From: Psychrobacter maritimus
GTDB lineage: Bacteria; Pseudomonadota; Gammaproteobacteria; Pseudomonadales; Moraxellaceae
Reading direction: 5' to 3'
DNA: 64,000 nt
Assembly: GCF_904846345.1 (NCBI RefSeq)
Contig: NZ_CAJHAJ010000002.1
Span: forward strand, 372,001-436,000
Part shown: piece by piece, positions 8,300-16,989 of the stretch
Numbering within the stretch: the first letter of the stretch is position 1
Layout: each line of letters starts with the position of its first letter
Position numbers and translations under genes: made by a program
Notes under the pieces: generated by a model
The model's database searches: none
What the model saw: the letters and a program-made list of their open reading frames with translations, nothing else
What the model was told of the DNA's origin: nothing

Positions 8300-10576
8300 A
8301 TGACACATATCGATAAAATCCAAGTAACCAAACGTGATGGACGTTTAGAGCCTATTGATTTAGATAAGATTCACAAGGTTATCGAGTGGGCTGCTCATGA
8401 TTTAGATAATGTGTCGGTATCACAAGTTGAGCTAAAGTCGCACATTCAGTTTTATGAAGGCATCAAAACTCGTGATATTCACGAGACCATCATCAAGTCT
8501 GCCGCTGACCTTATCTCTGAAACCACGCCTGATTATCAGTATTTAGCCGCGCGTTTGGCCATCTTCCATTTGCGTAAGATTGCTTATAATAAATTCACCC
8601 CTCCTCACTTGTATGACCATGTTAAAAAGCTAACTGATGCCGGTAAATACGATCAGCATATCCTAGCCGACTATAGCCGTGCGGAATTTGATGAATTAGA
8701 AGAATACCTTGACCACTGGCGCGATATGAATCTTGCTTATGCTGCTGTCGAGCAAATGGCGGGTAAATACCTTGTGCAAGACCGCGTCAGCAAGACCGTT
8801 TATGAAAGCCCGCAGTTCTTATATATGTTGGTTGGCATGTGTCTGTTTGCCAGCTATGAAAAATCAGAGCGTCTTGATTACGTTAAACGCTTCTATGATG
8901 CAACCTCACAATTCAAAATCTCTCTACCAACGCCTATCATGTCTGGCGTACGTACGCCGTCACGCCAGTTTAGCTCATGCGTATTGATTGAATGTGGTGA
9001 TAGCCTCGATTCTATCAACGCCACCACCAGCGCCATCGTACGCTATGTGTCGCAGCGAGCCGGTATCGGCATCAACGCTGGTCGTATCCGTGCCCTTGGT
9101 AGCCCTATCCGTGGCGGCGAAGCGCAGCATACTGGCTGCATTCCTTTTTATAAATTATTCCAAACTGCGGTTAAATGCTGCTCACAAGGCGGCGTCCGTG
9201 GCGGTGCTGCAACGTTATTCTACCCAATATGGCATTTGGAAGTTGAGTCGCTATTGGTGCTGAAAAATAACCGCGGCGTTGAAGACAACCGTGTCCGTCA
9301 CATGGACTACGGCGTGCAGTTAAACAAAACCATGTATACCCGTTTGATTAAAGGTCAAGATATCTCGCTATTTTCACCAAGCGACACCCCGGGCTTGTAC
9401 GATGCCTTCTTTGAAGACCAAGACAAGTTTGAAGAGCTATATACCAAATACGAGAACGACCCTAGCATTCGTAGCCGTCAAATTCCAGCTACTGAGCTGT
9501 TTAGTTTGATGATGCAAGAGCGCGCCAGCACCGGTCGTATATATATCCAAAACGTCGACCATTGCAACACGCATAGCCCGTTTGACGCGACAGTTGCGCC
9601 GATTCGCCAGTCAAACCTCTGTATGGAAATCGCCCTACCGACTAAGCCACTTGATAACATCAATGACGAAACCGGTGAAATCGCCCTTTGTACGCTATCA
9701 GCGGTCAACTTAGGTAAAGTTGAAAACGTTAGCGATATCGAAGAGCCAGCAGAATTAATCGTCCGTGCACTTGATGCCCTGCTCGACTATCAAGACTATC
9801 CAGTCAAAGCCGCTGAAAACGGTAGTATGCGTCGCCGTACCTTGGGCGTTGGCGTGATTAACTATGCGTATTATTTAGCGAAAAATGGCGTCCGCTATTC
9901 AGACGGCAGCGCGCTTGGTCTAACCCATCAAACCTTTGAAGCGCTACAGTACTATCTCTTGAAAGCGTCGAACAAATTGGCAAAAGAGCAAGGTGCGTGT
10001 CCGGCATTTAATGAGACGACCTACTCGCAAGGTATCTTGCCGATTGATACCTATAAAAAAGACTTGGATAAAATCTGCCAAGAGCCGCTACATCTCGATT
10101 GGGAAACGTTACGCACTGAGATTACCACTCACGGTCTGCGCAACTCTACCCTAACCGCTTTGATGCCGTCTGAGACCTCTAGTCAGATTGCCAACGCGAC
10201 TAACGGTATCGAGCCACCACGTGGTCTAGTCTCTATCAAAGCATCAAAAGATGGCATCTTAAAGCAAGTGGTGCCTGAGATTGATAAGCTAAAAGATCAG
10301 TACGAGCTACTATGGCAAATGCCGAACAATGACGGTTACCTAAAGCTGGTCGCTATCATGCAAAAATTCGTCGATCAAAGTATCTCTGCCAATACCAACT
10401 ATGACCCAACGCGCTTTGATGGTCAGCGTGTACCGATGAAAGTATTGCTAAAAGACTTGTTGACGGCGTATAAGCTTGGCGTGAAAACTCTGTATTACCA
10501 TAATACTCGTGATGGTGCGAATGATGCCCAAGCGGATATGGAAGATGATTGTGCTGGCGGGGCTTGTAAGATTTAA
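8300..10576 (+). CDS. nrdA: Class Ia ribonucleoside-diphosphate reductase, alpha subunit
   Basis: The 758-residue large subunit of the aerobic enzyme that reduces ribonucleoside diphosphates to deoxyribonucleotides. An ATP-cone allosteric domain occupies about residues 5-95. The catalytic barrel carries the active-site cysteines: Cys227 in QFSSCVL, Cys441 in SNLCMEI with Asn439 and Glu443, and Cys464 in ALCTLSAV, each two residues on from the E. coli positions. The C-terminal redox pair is Cys751 and Cys756 in the tail CAGGACKI. The length equals the E. coli protein (761). Two NrdR boxes upstream indicate repression by NrdR-dATP. Its partner nrdB is not adjacent, as is usual, but about 2 kb downstream. 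Confidence 0.97.
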   Translation: MTHIDKIQVTKRDGRLEPIDLDKIHKVIEWAAHDLDNVSVSQVELKSHIQFYEGIKTRDIHETIIKSAADLISETTPDYQYLAARLAIFHLRKIAYNKFTPPHLYDHVKKLTDAGKYDQHILADYSRAEFDELEEYLDHWRDMNLAYAAVEQMAGKYLVQDRVSKTVYESPQFLYMLVGMCLFASYEKSERLDYVKRFYDATSQFKISLPTPIMSGVRTPSRQFSSCVLIECGDSLDSINATTSAIVRYVSQRAGIGINAGRIRALGSPIRGGEAQHTGCIPFYKLFQTAVKCCSQGGVRGGAATLFYPIWHLEVESLLVLKNNRGVEDNRVRHMDYGVQLNKTMYTRLIKGQDISLFSPSDTPGLYDAFFEDQDKFEELYTKYENDPSIRSRQIPATELFSLMMQERASTGRIYIQNVDHCNTHSPFDATVAPIRQSNLCMEIALPTKPLDNINDETGEIALCTLSAVNLGKVENVSDIEEPAELIVRALDALLDYQDYPVKAAENGSMRRRTLGVGVINYAYYLAKNGVRYSDGSALGLTHQTFEALQYYLLKASNKLAKEQGACPAFNETTYSQGILPIDTYKKDLDKICQEPLHLDWETLRTEITTHGLRNSTLTALMPSETSSQIANATNGIEPPRGLVSIKASKDGILKQVVPEIDKLKDQYELLWQMPNNDGYLKLVAIMQKFVDQSISANTNYDPTRFDGQRVPMKVLLKDLLTAYKLGVKTLYYHNTRDGANDAQADMEDDCAGGACKI

Positions 10577-10590
10577 GCTTTTGATAAATG

Positions 10591-10628
10591 GCGGGTTTGG
10601 CTTTTGGGTTAAGCCCGCTGTTTATTCT
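10591..10628 (+). terminator. Possible weak terminator after nrdA
   Basis: GCGGGTTT and AAGCCCGC can pair with one mismatch shortly after the nrdA stop codon and are followed by a T-containing stretch. The T-run is poor, so partial readthrough into the downstream genes is possible. Confidence 0.35.
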
Positions 10629-10651
10629 TATCTACAAGGTACTGGAATCAT

Positions 10652-11381
10652 ATGAATGCATATACCGAGTATCAGATAAAAAACTTCTATGAGAAATACA
10701 AGGATCAAACTTTCGATCAAGACGATATAGCGCTTTTTATTACTGCAAGTCGAGATGATACTAATCATGGAAGTATTTTTAAAGAATTAGGAGACTTTAT
10801 AGCGCATCCTAATCTTAAAGATCGTGGAATGGCAATTAAGAATCTCAAACCTGCTATCAAATATTTTGAAGAAAATACTGGTGATATGCTGGGTGGTAAA
10901 CGACCAACGATAGAAGTACCATTTTCGATAGGCTTTAACAATGAAATCTTAGATGAATTGTATTCAGTTTTTGGAATGGTCGGGATTTATCCTCTTTCTA
11001 GAAATATACATAGCCCGTCTTTTAGAGACTTTATTTTTTGTTTAATTTTTCTTCTAGGTAACTTCAAGCTGAAGTTAAATAAAAAAAACTTGTCCATTAG
11101 TAGTCACGTTTTCTGGAGCCTTAAGTTTAACCGTTTTCTATCCTAGCAATAAATATCCAAAGTATTTAGCAGAATTTACTTTAGTTTTTTTGGGAAATGT
11201 CTATACAGTAGGACTACCTAGCTTTTATAAGAAAAAGTTGGATGGACATATTGCAAGAAGACTATTTGATGGAAGTCTTGCTGCTATACCCTACGAATTT
11301 GATAAAGAGTGCTACCTACTTGGTGAAGAACCATTTCCTAGAGGTATAGGCTTACCACTGGAAAGAAAGCAACAATCGTAG
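10652..11381 (+). pseudogene. Unknown gene interrupted by a +1 frameshift in an A8 run
   Basis: I do not recognise this protein. A 5' frame starts at the ATG at 10652 (AAGG ribosome binding site) and runs about 145 residues to a run of eight A at 11081-11088. In that frame translation continues only into a short nonsense tail ending at 11146. Skipping one A moves into the frame that continues, without a stop, from about 11085 to 11381 (CPLVVTFSGALSLTVFYPSN and so on, ending in ERKQQS). The restored product would be about 243 residues, mixed alpha/beta, with a hydrophobic stretch (FIFCLIFLLG) just before the shift. It lies between nrdA and nrdB, is more AT-rich than its neighbours, and looks like acquired DNA. 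It may be a decayed gene, a phase-variable gene, a case of programmed slippage or a base-calling error. Confidence 0.65.
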
Positions 11382-11505
11382 GTTGATTGGAGTTTGCGGC
11401 ACCCAACGATTGTAAATAAGTAATTCGTTAAGGCTCATTTTTCAACACCAACCTACTCACAGTTTTTTAAATAAATAGATTAACAATTAAGACCTAATTT
11501 TCGTG

Positions 11506-11540
11506 CTAATATTAGTCCTATATTTAGAGCCTAATATTAG
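11506..11540 (+). promoter_or_regulatory. Twin palindromic operators of the toxin-antitoxin operon
   Basis: The perfect 10-bp palindrome CTAATATTAG occurs twice, at 11506-11515 and 11531-11540, centres 25 bases apart, with a TATATT (-10-like, 11519-11524) between them. The second copy ends 13 bases before the antitoxin ATG. Repeated dyads here are the usual sites for antitoxin-mediated autorepression. Confidence 0.8.
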
Positions 11541-11553
11541 CGGAGAATGAATC

Positions 11554-11805
11554 ATGCAACCGATATTTGCGACACAGACAGCCAGTATCTCAGAGCTGAA
11601 AAACAACCCTTCGGCACTGATTAAACAGTCGGACGGTGAGTCTATTGCTATTTTAAATCACAATAAACCTGTCGCTTATTTAGTTTCCACAGATATGTAT
11701 GAGCGCATGATGGAAGCGATGGACGATATGGCATTAAGCCAAACCGTTAGCGCCCGAATGAATGACGGGCAAACACCTGTAAAGGTAACGATGGATGACT
11801 TATAA
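11554..11805 (+). CDS. Type II antitoxin, Phd/YefM family (StbD-like)
   Basis: The 83-residue protein has the Phd/YefM fold: an N-terminal DNA-binding part with SISELKNNPSALIKQSDGE and then IAILNHNKPVAYLVS, followed by a helical C-terminal toxin-binding tail ending MNDGQTPVKVTMDDL. It should neutralise the RelE-like toxin encoded immediately downstream (11-base overlap) and bind the two palindromes just upstream. The start at 11554 has GGAG nine bases upstream. The pair most resembles StbD/StbE-type modules. Confidence 0.9.
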   Translation: MQPIFATQTASISELKNNPSALIKQSDGESIAILNHNKPVAYLVSTDMYERMMEAMDDMALSQTVSARMNDGQTPVKVTMDDL

Positions 11806-12082
11806 TCTTGAGTTTCATCCCTTAGCATTAAAAGAATGGAAAAAGTTAGCGCCCAGTATTCAGCAGCAGTTTAAGAAAAAATTACAGCAGCGCTTAGCAA
11901 ACCCTCGTGTTCCTGCGTCGAAACTTTCAGGACATACAGACGCCTATAAAATCAAACTACGCACCATAGGCTATCGTTTGGTTTATACCGTCAAAGATGA
12001 CGTGGTGGTGGTTTACGTGCTAGCCGTAGGCAAAAGAGAAAACAATAAGGTATATGAAAGCCTTGTGTCGCGCCAACCATAA
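11795..12082 (+). CDS. Type II toxin, RelE/ParE family (StbE-like)
   Basis: The 95-residue protein is a RelE-fold toxin. Visible landmarks are the N-terminal LEFHPLALKEWKKL strand-helix, RVPASKLSG, and the basic core YKIKLRTIGYRLVYTV followed by VYVLAVGKRENNKVYE, the layout of RelE-type ribosome-dependent mRNA interferases. Positively charged residues (Lys and Arg in KIKLR, YRLVY, GKRE) would be the catalytic set. It overlaps the antitoxin by 11 bases, the normal coupling of such operons. It appears intact. Confidence 0.9.
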   Translation: MTYNLEFHPLALKEWKKLAPSIQQQFKKKLQQRLANPRVPASKLSGHTDAYKIKLRTIGYRLVYTVKDDVVVVYVLAVGKRENNKVYESLVSRQP

Positions 12083-12122
12083 TTGAAACACACAAAGAAT
12101 AAAAATGACGGAGGTTATAGAC

Positions 12123-12476
12123 GTGCAATATACCGCAATCATCAAAGACGGTGGTTTGTTTATCCCTAACGTATTTTCCGACCTAAACGATGGTGGCTCG
12201 CATATCGTGCAAGTAGAAGTCGATATCGAGGAAGTTCGTCAGCAATTGAATAGCAGCGCAATGCCAAAGATGGACGCGCCAAAACAAGCAAAAAAACCAG
12301 TAAAAAAGCCGCTAAAAAAAGAAACACAGAAAGCCGCAGAGGTAGATTTAAGTACGCTGCGTAAGAGCGCTATCGATGAGCTGGAAGGATTGGATGATAG
12401 TGAGCTTAGCGAGATTTTTAAAGCTTATATGAATGATGGACAAGAACCGACCCAAATATCTTTAGAGAACTTATAA
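12123..12476 (+). CDS. Solitary antitoxin-like protein with an StbD-like tail
   Basis: The GTG at 12123 is preferred because GGAGG lies eight bases upstream; an in-frame ATG at 12105 lies before that site. The product has 117 residues. The N-terminus (QYTAIIKDGGLFIPN..FSDL) resembles the short beta-rich DUF104-type antitoxin domain. A Lys/Pro/Ala-rich linker follows (about residues 50-75), then an acidic helical tail ending MNDGQEPTQISLENL. That tail parallels the last 15 residues of the upstream antitoxin, MNDGQTPVKVTMDDL. The gene begins 40 bases after the toxin stop, so it may be a third gene of the operon. There is no toxin of its own downstream. Its function is unproven. Confidence 0.6.
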   Translation: MQYTAIIKDGGLFIPNVFSDLNDGGSHIVQVEVDIEEVRQQLNSSAMPKMDAPKQAKKPVKKPLKKETQKAAEVDLSTLRKSAIDELEGLDDSELSEIFKAYMNDGQEPTQISLENL

Positions 12477-12554
12477 CGCCCTTTTGAAAGTATTTCTCAG
12501 GCGGCATTTTTAAAACTTTTGATTCACAACTGTATCACTTATAAAGGTGGAACT

Positions 12555-13688
12555 ATGACTTACTCGATTTTTTCTCAAACGCCAAACAATGCGCTAAAAG
12601 AGCCGATGTTTTTTGGTCAGCCGGTCAACGTGGCGCGTTATGACCAACAAAAGCATCCTATCTTTGAGCAGTTGATTGAAAAGCAGCTGTCGTTCTTTTG
12701 GCGTCCAGAAGAAGTCGATGTGTCACGCGACCGTATCGACTATGGCAATCTATCGTCACATGAGCAGCATATCTTTATCAGTAACCTAAAGTATCAGACC
12801 CTACTCGACTCTATCCAAGGTCGTAGCCCAAACGTCGTACTGTTGCCACTGGTGTCTATTCCTGAGCTTGAAACGTGGATTGAGACGTGGACGTTTTCTG
12901 AGACCATTCACTCGCGCAGCTATACTCATATCATTCGTAATATCGTCAATGATCCGGGTATTGTCTTTGATGACATCATGCAAAACGAGCACATTTTAGG
13001 GCGCGCGGCTGACATCGCCAAGTACTACGATGACTTGTACTACAACTCACAGCTCTACAATATGTATGGCGCAGGCACGCATACCGTCAATGGCAAAGAA
13101 GTGACCGTTAGCTTAAAATCGCTGAAAAAACAGCTGTATTTATGCTTGATGGCGGTTAACGTCTTAGAAGCCATTCGCTTTTATGTGTCGTTTGCCTGCT
13201 CGTTTGCTTTTGCTGAGCGTAAGCTGATGGAAGGCAATGCCAAGATTATTAAATTAATCGCCCGTGATGAGGCGCTACATTTAACCGGTACGCAGCATAT
13301 CCTAAACTTGATGCGTAATGGCAGAGATGACCCAGAGATGGTCGATATTGCCTATGAGTGCTATCAAGAAAGCATCGATATCTTTACCAAAGCGGCTGAG
13401 CAAGAAAAAGAATGGGCCGGTTATCTGTTTAAAGACGGCTCAATGATTGGGCTCAATAGAGACATTCTTTGCCAATATATCGAATTTATCACCAACTTAC
13501 GTATGGAAGCGGTTGGCTTGCCAGTGGCATTCCCGAACTCTAAATCAAATCCGATTCCATGGATTAATACTTGGTTGTCTTCTGACAATGTCCAAGTTGC
13601 GCCGCAAGAGACGGAAATCAGCTCGTACTTGGTCGGTCAGATTGATTCAGATTTATCAGACAGCGATTTTGATGATTTTGAGCTTTAA
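12555..13688 (+). CDS. nrdB: Class Ia ribonucleoside-diphosphate reductase, beta subunit
   Basis: The 377-residue small subunit carries the di-iron centre and stable tyrosyl radical. From the ATG at 12555 (AAAGGTGG upstream) the iron ligands Asp85, Glu116 and His119 and the radical Tyr123 ([11 protein letters not shown]) match E. coli Asp84, Glu115, His118 and Tyr122, and the length equals the E. coli protein (376). A second ligand set is seen in [12 protein letters not shown]. An in-frame ATG at 12519 would add 12 residues with no family support and is rejected. The C-terminal acidic tail ([10 protein letters not shown]) is the segment that docks onto NrdA. yfaE follows. Confidence 0.96.
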   Translation: MTYSIFSQTPNNALKEPMFFGQPVNVARYDQQKHPIFEQLIEKQLSFFWRPEEVDVSRDRIDYGNLSSHEQHIFISNLKYQTLLDSIQGRSPNVVLLPLVSIPELETWIETWTFSETIHSRSYTHIIRNIVNDPGIVFDDIMQNEHILGRAADIAKYYDDLYYNSQLYNMYGAGTHTVNGKEVTVSLKSLKKQLYLCLMAVNVLEAIRFYVSFACSFAFAERKLMEGNAKIIKLIARDEALHLTGTQHILNLMRNGRDDPEMVDIAYECYQESIDIFTKAAEQEKEWAGYLFKDGSMIGLNRDILCQYIEFITNLRMEAVGLPVAFPNSKSNPIPWINTWLSSDNVQVAPQETEISSYLVGQIDSDLSDSDFDDFEL

Positions 13689-13736
13689 AAGCGTTGAACT
13701 TTAAGAGCTTTAAGCTTTAAAAGCTTTGAGCTTAAA
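13680..13736 (+). repeat. AGCTTTAA-type short repeats after nrdB
   Basis: Just after the nrdB stop a purine/pyrimidine-poor stretch repeats variants of AGCTTTAA, TGAACTTTAAGAG and GCTTTGAG about five times. It has no clear terminator structure and probably arose by slippage. Confidence 0.5.
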
Positions 13737-13883
13737 TAGAGTTAAAAGTTAATCACGTAATTTTAATGGCTTAACCTTACTATTTTAAGGTTAGGCCAAT
13801 GTTATTTTAGCAAGATTTTATCATTAAAATGAACCATCAAATTGACTGTCAATACGATGGGAAAATTAAGAGAAGGTTGAATT

Positions 13884-14150
13884 ATGACTTGGGTAATGAC
13901 GAGTAAGAAGCGATTCTACTTGCATGATGACGAAAGTCTGCTCGATGGATTGCTACGCACCGGACATGATATCAATTATCAATGTAAGGAAGGTTATTGT
14001 GGCAGTTGCCGCATCAAGCGCATCGCCAGCTCACACGTTATTGATTATCCGTTTGAGCCACTTGCCATGATTGAAAAAGATGAAATCCTGCCCTGCTGCT
14101 GTCGGGTACAAGGGGTGATTTATATCAATGATGAGTCTTTTGCAAAATAG
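13884..14150 (+). CDS. yfaE: 2Fe-2S ferredoxin, YfaE-like (NrdB cofactor maintenance)
   Basis: The 88-residue protein is a plant-type [2Fe-2S] ferredoxin. Cysteines 34, 39 and 42 form the CX4CX2C motif (CKEGYCGSC) and the fourth ligand lies about 29 residues later in a CCC cluster at 71-73. YfaE in E. coli is encoded after nrdAB and supplies electrons to the di-iron centre of NrdB, rebuilding the tyrosyl radical; position and size fit the same role. An AGAAGG ribosome binding site lies before the ATG. A strong terminator at 14241 ends the locus. Confidence 0.9.
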   Translation: MTWVMTSKKRFYLHDDESLLDGLLRTGHDINYQCKEGYCGSCRIKRIASSHVIDYPFEPLAMIEKDEILPCCCRVQGVIYINDESFAK

Positions 14151-14240
14151 CAGCCGTTGTTAATATTAAATATTATTAATAAAAGCTGTCACCAATAAAA
14201 GCCATTATTTAAAGAAAGCTGTTATTTAAAAATCCCGATA

Positions 14241-14278
14241 AAAAAAGCGCGTTATCTGTAAGATAACGCGCTTTTTTA
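14241..14278. terminator. Bidirectional terminator between yfaE and the DegS-like gene
   Basis: AAAAAAGCGCGTTATCT (14241-14257) pairs perfectly with its complement at 14261-14277 around a 3-base loop. T-runs on both strands suit the convergent genes on either side. Confidence 0.9.
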
Positions 14279-14349
14279 TTATTTATAACACTCTAAAACC
14301 GTTTTGATTAAACTTTACGTTATAGAGCATGGCGTTATAAAGCATAGCA

Positions 14350-15678
14350 CTATAAAGGTGCGCCATCTCTTTCAAATAACTGTAGCAGCTCTTCGCGCAT
14401 ACGGTCACGCTCAGCTTCTGACATCATAGGTACTTCTGCTCTATCACCTTGTAGACTTGGATCTTCCATACCGCCAAGCGTTTCATCATGAATCACGACA
14501 GGGCTCGCCATTGGCTCTTGCGCCGGACGTTCCTCTAGTAATATCTTCACTTGGGCATTTTTACCGCGGCGTAAGATTTGCGCGTTGAGCGTGGTATTCG
14601 GTGCTTTACGAGCAACATACTGAATCAAGGTATTGGCATCCGTCATCTCAACGCCGTCAATGGTCAGGACGATATCACCAACGCGTAAACCACTTTTAGC
14701 AGCAGGACTCTTAGGAACGACATTTAGCACTTCTACCCCAGTCGAGGTTTCTAGCTGCGTTGGGTCGCGTAATTGTGACTGTATCTCAATCCCTAACCAA
14801 CCACGGCTGACCTTACCGTCTTTAATCAGCGCATTCATCACTTGCTCAACGATAGCCGTAGGAATGGCAAAGCCGATACCCATCGAGCCACCAGAACGCG
14901 AGAAAATCACCGTATTGATGCCGACCAATTCACCGTGCGCATCAACCAAAGCGCCACCTGAGTTACCGGGGTTGATAGCGGCATCGGTTTGGATAAAGTC
15001 TTCAAACTTATTGACCCCAAGCCCCGTACGACCTGTCGCTGAGATAATCCCTTGGGTTACGGTTTGACCAACGCCAAACGGATTACCAATCGCTAGCGCT
15101 AAATCGCCCACGCGAATAGGATCTTCACGGAAGCCAAGTGGCGTCAGACCCGTCATATCGACTTTAATCACCGCCAAATCACTGTCAGGATCAGTACCGA
15201 TGATTTGCGCACGGCTCTTACGCCCGTCATTAAAGGCAACGGTAATCTCATCGGCTTTTTCAATAACATGGGCATTGGTGACGATATAACCATCTTCTGA
15301 CACAATTACGCCAGAGCCTAAGTTGGTATTGCCCTGCTCTTGTGATGGACCACCATGAAACTCAAAGAAGCGGCGCAACACCGGATCATTCATATAAGGA
15401 TGCTCGGCCATCGTTTGGGTGGTATAAATATTCACCACCGACTGCGAGGCACGGGCGACCGCATTATGATAAGAGGAAATCGGCGCGGGTGTATCTGCTA
15501 CAGGCGCTGAGGCTTGCTGCTCAGCAGGCGTGGTTCTAGGTGGCTCCCAAGCCTGCTCTGATGCCGCCTTCATACTCGCAAACAACCAGATAAATGCTAC
15601 AGTGACTACAAGTAACAAAATCCAAGGTAACCATTTTACCAGACCAGCCTTGTCATTGGCGTTCCGAGATGACGACAT
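14350..15678 (-). CDS. DegS/AlgW-like periplasmic serine protease (S1C, single PDZ)
   Basis: The 442-residue protein has one N-terminal membrane anchor (about residues 15-35), a Pro/Ala-rich periplasmic linker, a trypsin-like domain and one PDZ domain (about 290-385). The triad is visible: His137 in TNAHV, Asp167 in DSDLAV and Ser240 in GNSGGAL. A single PDZ domain plus an uncleaved anchor fits DegS/AlgW, which cut the anti-sigma factor RseA/MucA when unfolded outer-membrane proteins bind the PDZ domain; DegP/DegQ have two PDZ domains. The acidic, charged C-terminal extension (about 60 residues) is not standard. The divergent Nif3-like gene is next to it, as in Pseudomonas next to algW. No mucA/rseA gene is seen here. 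Confidence 0.87.
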   Translation of the reverse strand: MSSSRNANDKAGLVKWLPWILLLVVTVAFIWLFASMKAASEQAWEPPRTTPAEQQASAPVADTPAPISSYHNAVARASQSVVNIYTTQTMAEHPYMNDPVLRRFFEFHGGPSQEQGNTNLGSGVIVSEDGYIVTNAHVIEKADEITVAFNDGRKSRAQIIGTDPDSDLAVIKVDMTGLTPLGFREDPIRVGDLALAIGNPFGVGQTVTQGIISATGRTGLGVNKFEDFIQTDAAINPGNSGGALVDAHGELVGINTVIFSRSGGSMGIGFAIPTAIVEQVMNALIKDGKVSRGWLGIEIQSQLRDPTQLETSTGVEVLNVVPKSPAAKSGLRVGDIVLTIDGVEMTDANTLIQYVARKAPNTTLNAQILRRGKNAQVKILLEERPAQEPMASPVVIHDETLGGMEDPSLQGDRAEVPMMSEAERDRMREELLQLFERDGAPL

Positions 15679-16131
15679 ATAAAAACCTCTATATTATTTT
15701 AGAAACAGTATTTGTAACGATGTTTTTGTAAAAGTAACAATAGCTTTATAAAAATAGTTTTTACAAAACAGTAAATGATGAATAAGCCAAAAAATTTCTG
15801 AGCAGTCCGCTGTGATTGGGCGCAAAACCAGATAGGATACGCGCTATGAATCATATAGGCTCAGGTATGCAAATTATAACTGGCAACACGGGCAAATAGT
15901 AACGCATCGTGTACCGTTTCAGTTATTCGCCTTGTCTACTCTTTTACAGCGCCATGCTAAAATGGCGATGATAGAAACCCAGATTATTTATAACATACAT
16001 AATTTATAAATTGGTATTTTGATTATTTACTATAAACACTTAAACCATTTAAGCAGTAAAAATCAAAGCTGTTATAAAACCAATGATAAAACGAATATAG
16101 TGCAAAACTGCGACAATTATAAGGAAAGACC
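15679..16131. other. 453-bp divergent spacer
   Basis: This spacer must contain the outward promoters of the DegS-like and Nif3-like genes. It is AT-rich with many short A/T runs, and I see no clear hairpin, operator or small gene in it. Confidence 0.5.
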
Positions 16132-16989
16132 ATGACCGCGCACAATACCTTGAACCCATCCGCAAGCGAATCTTCAACCCAGATATCAGATACGACGATT
16201 AGCGCGCAAGCTTTAACAGAGTTTTGTGACGAATACCTATCAGCACCCGCTTTTAAAGACTATGCGCCCAATGGTTTACAGGTAGATGGCGGCCGACCTA
16301 TACAGCGCATCGTTACTGGTGTCACCGCTTGTGAGGCGTTGATTGATGCCGCGATTGCTGATAATGCAGATGCCATTTTGGTGCATCATGGTTATTTTTG
16401 GAAAGGCGAGCCTGCGCCCATCACCGGTATGAAAGGTCAACGTATCCGCAAACTGATGCAACATGGCATCTCTTTGATTGGCTATCATCTGCCGCTTGAC
16501 GCCCATCCTCGCATTGGCAATAACGCCAAGCTGGCTGAGCTACTTGATATGAGTATCATTGGCGCGCTTTATCCTACCGAATCACATCCGGTTGGTAATA
16601 TTGCCACTTGTACCCCGCAAAGTGCTCAAAGTCTAATCACCCAGATTACTGAGGTGCTAGGACGCCTGCCCTTACATATCTCTGCTCATTATCAAACTTC
16701 AGATACCAATCAATCTGATGGGCAAAATGACAGGCTTATCGAACGGGTGGGTATCTGCACCGGCGGCGCGCAAGATATGATTGAACAAGCGGCACTGATG
16801 GGCTGCGATGCGTTTATCTCAGGTGAGATATCAGAGCGCACCACACATATCGCTCGTGAACTTGGTATTGATTATTTTGCTTGCGGCCATCATGCGACAG
16901 AGCGTGGCGGCATTCAAGCATTGGGTGAACTGGTTGCTGAGCAATTTGGCTTACCGGTGACTTTCATAGATATCGATAATCCAGCCTAA
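16132..16989 (+). CDS. Nif3-like dinuclear metal centre protein (YbgI family)
   Basis: The 285-residue protein belongs to the Nif3/YbgI family, often annotated GTP cyclohydrolase I type 2-like. Metal-binding residues are visible in ILVHHGYFW (about residue 85), HLPLDAHP, and near the C-terminus in CGHHATERGG. The first 25 residues are a polar extension. The family forms hexameric rings with a dinuclear metal site; the physiological substrate is uncertain. AAGGAA precedes the ATG by six bases. A hairpin terminator follows at 17077. Confidence 0.88.
   Translation: MTAHNTLNPSASESSTQISDTTISAQALTEFCDEYLSAPAFKDYAPNGLQVDGGRPIQRIVTGVTACEALIDAAIADNADAILVHHGYFWKGEPAPITGMKGQRIRKLMQHGISLIGYHLPLDAHPRIGNNAKLAELLDMSIIGALYPTESHPVGNIATCTPQSAQSLITQITEVLGRLPLHISAHYQTSDTNQSDGQNDRLIERVGICTGGAQDMIEQAALMGCDAFISGEISERTTHIARELGIDYFACGHHATERGGIQALGELVAEQFGLPVTFIDIDNPA

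Noticed and set aside
14633..15067. 144-codon open frame on the plus strand inside the DegS-like gene.
   Set aside because: Entirely antisense to a well-conserved protease; Ser/Pro/Thr-rich as expected for a shadow frame.
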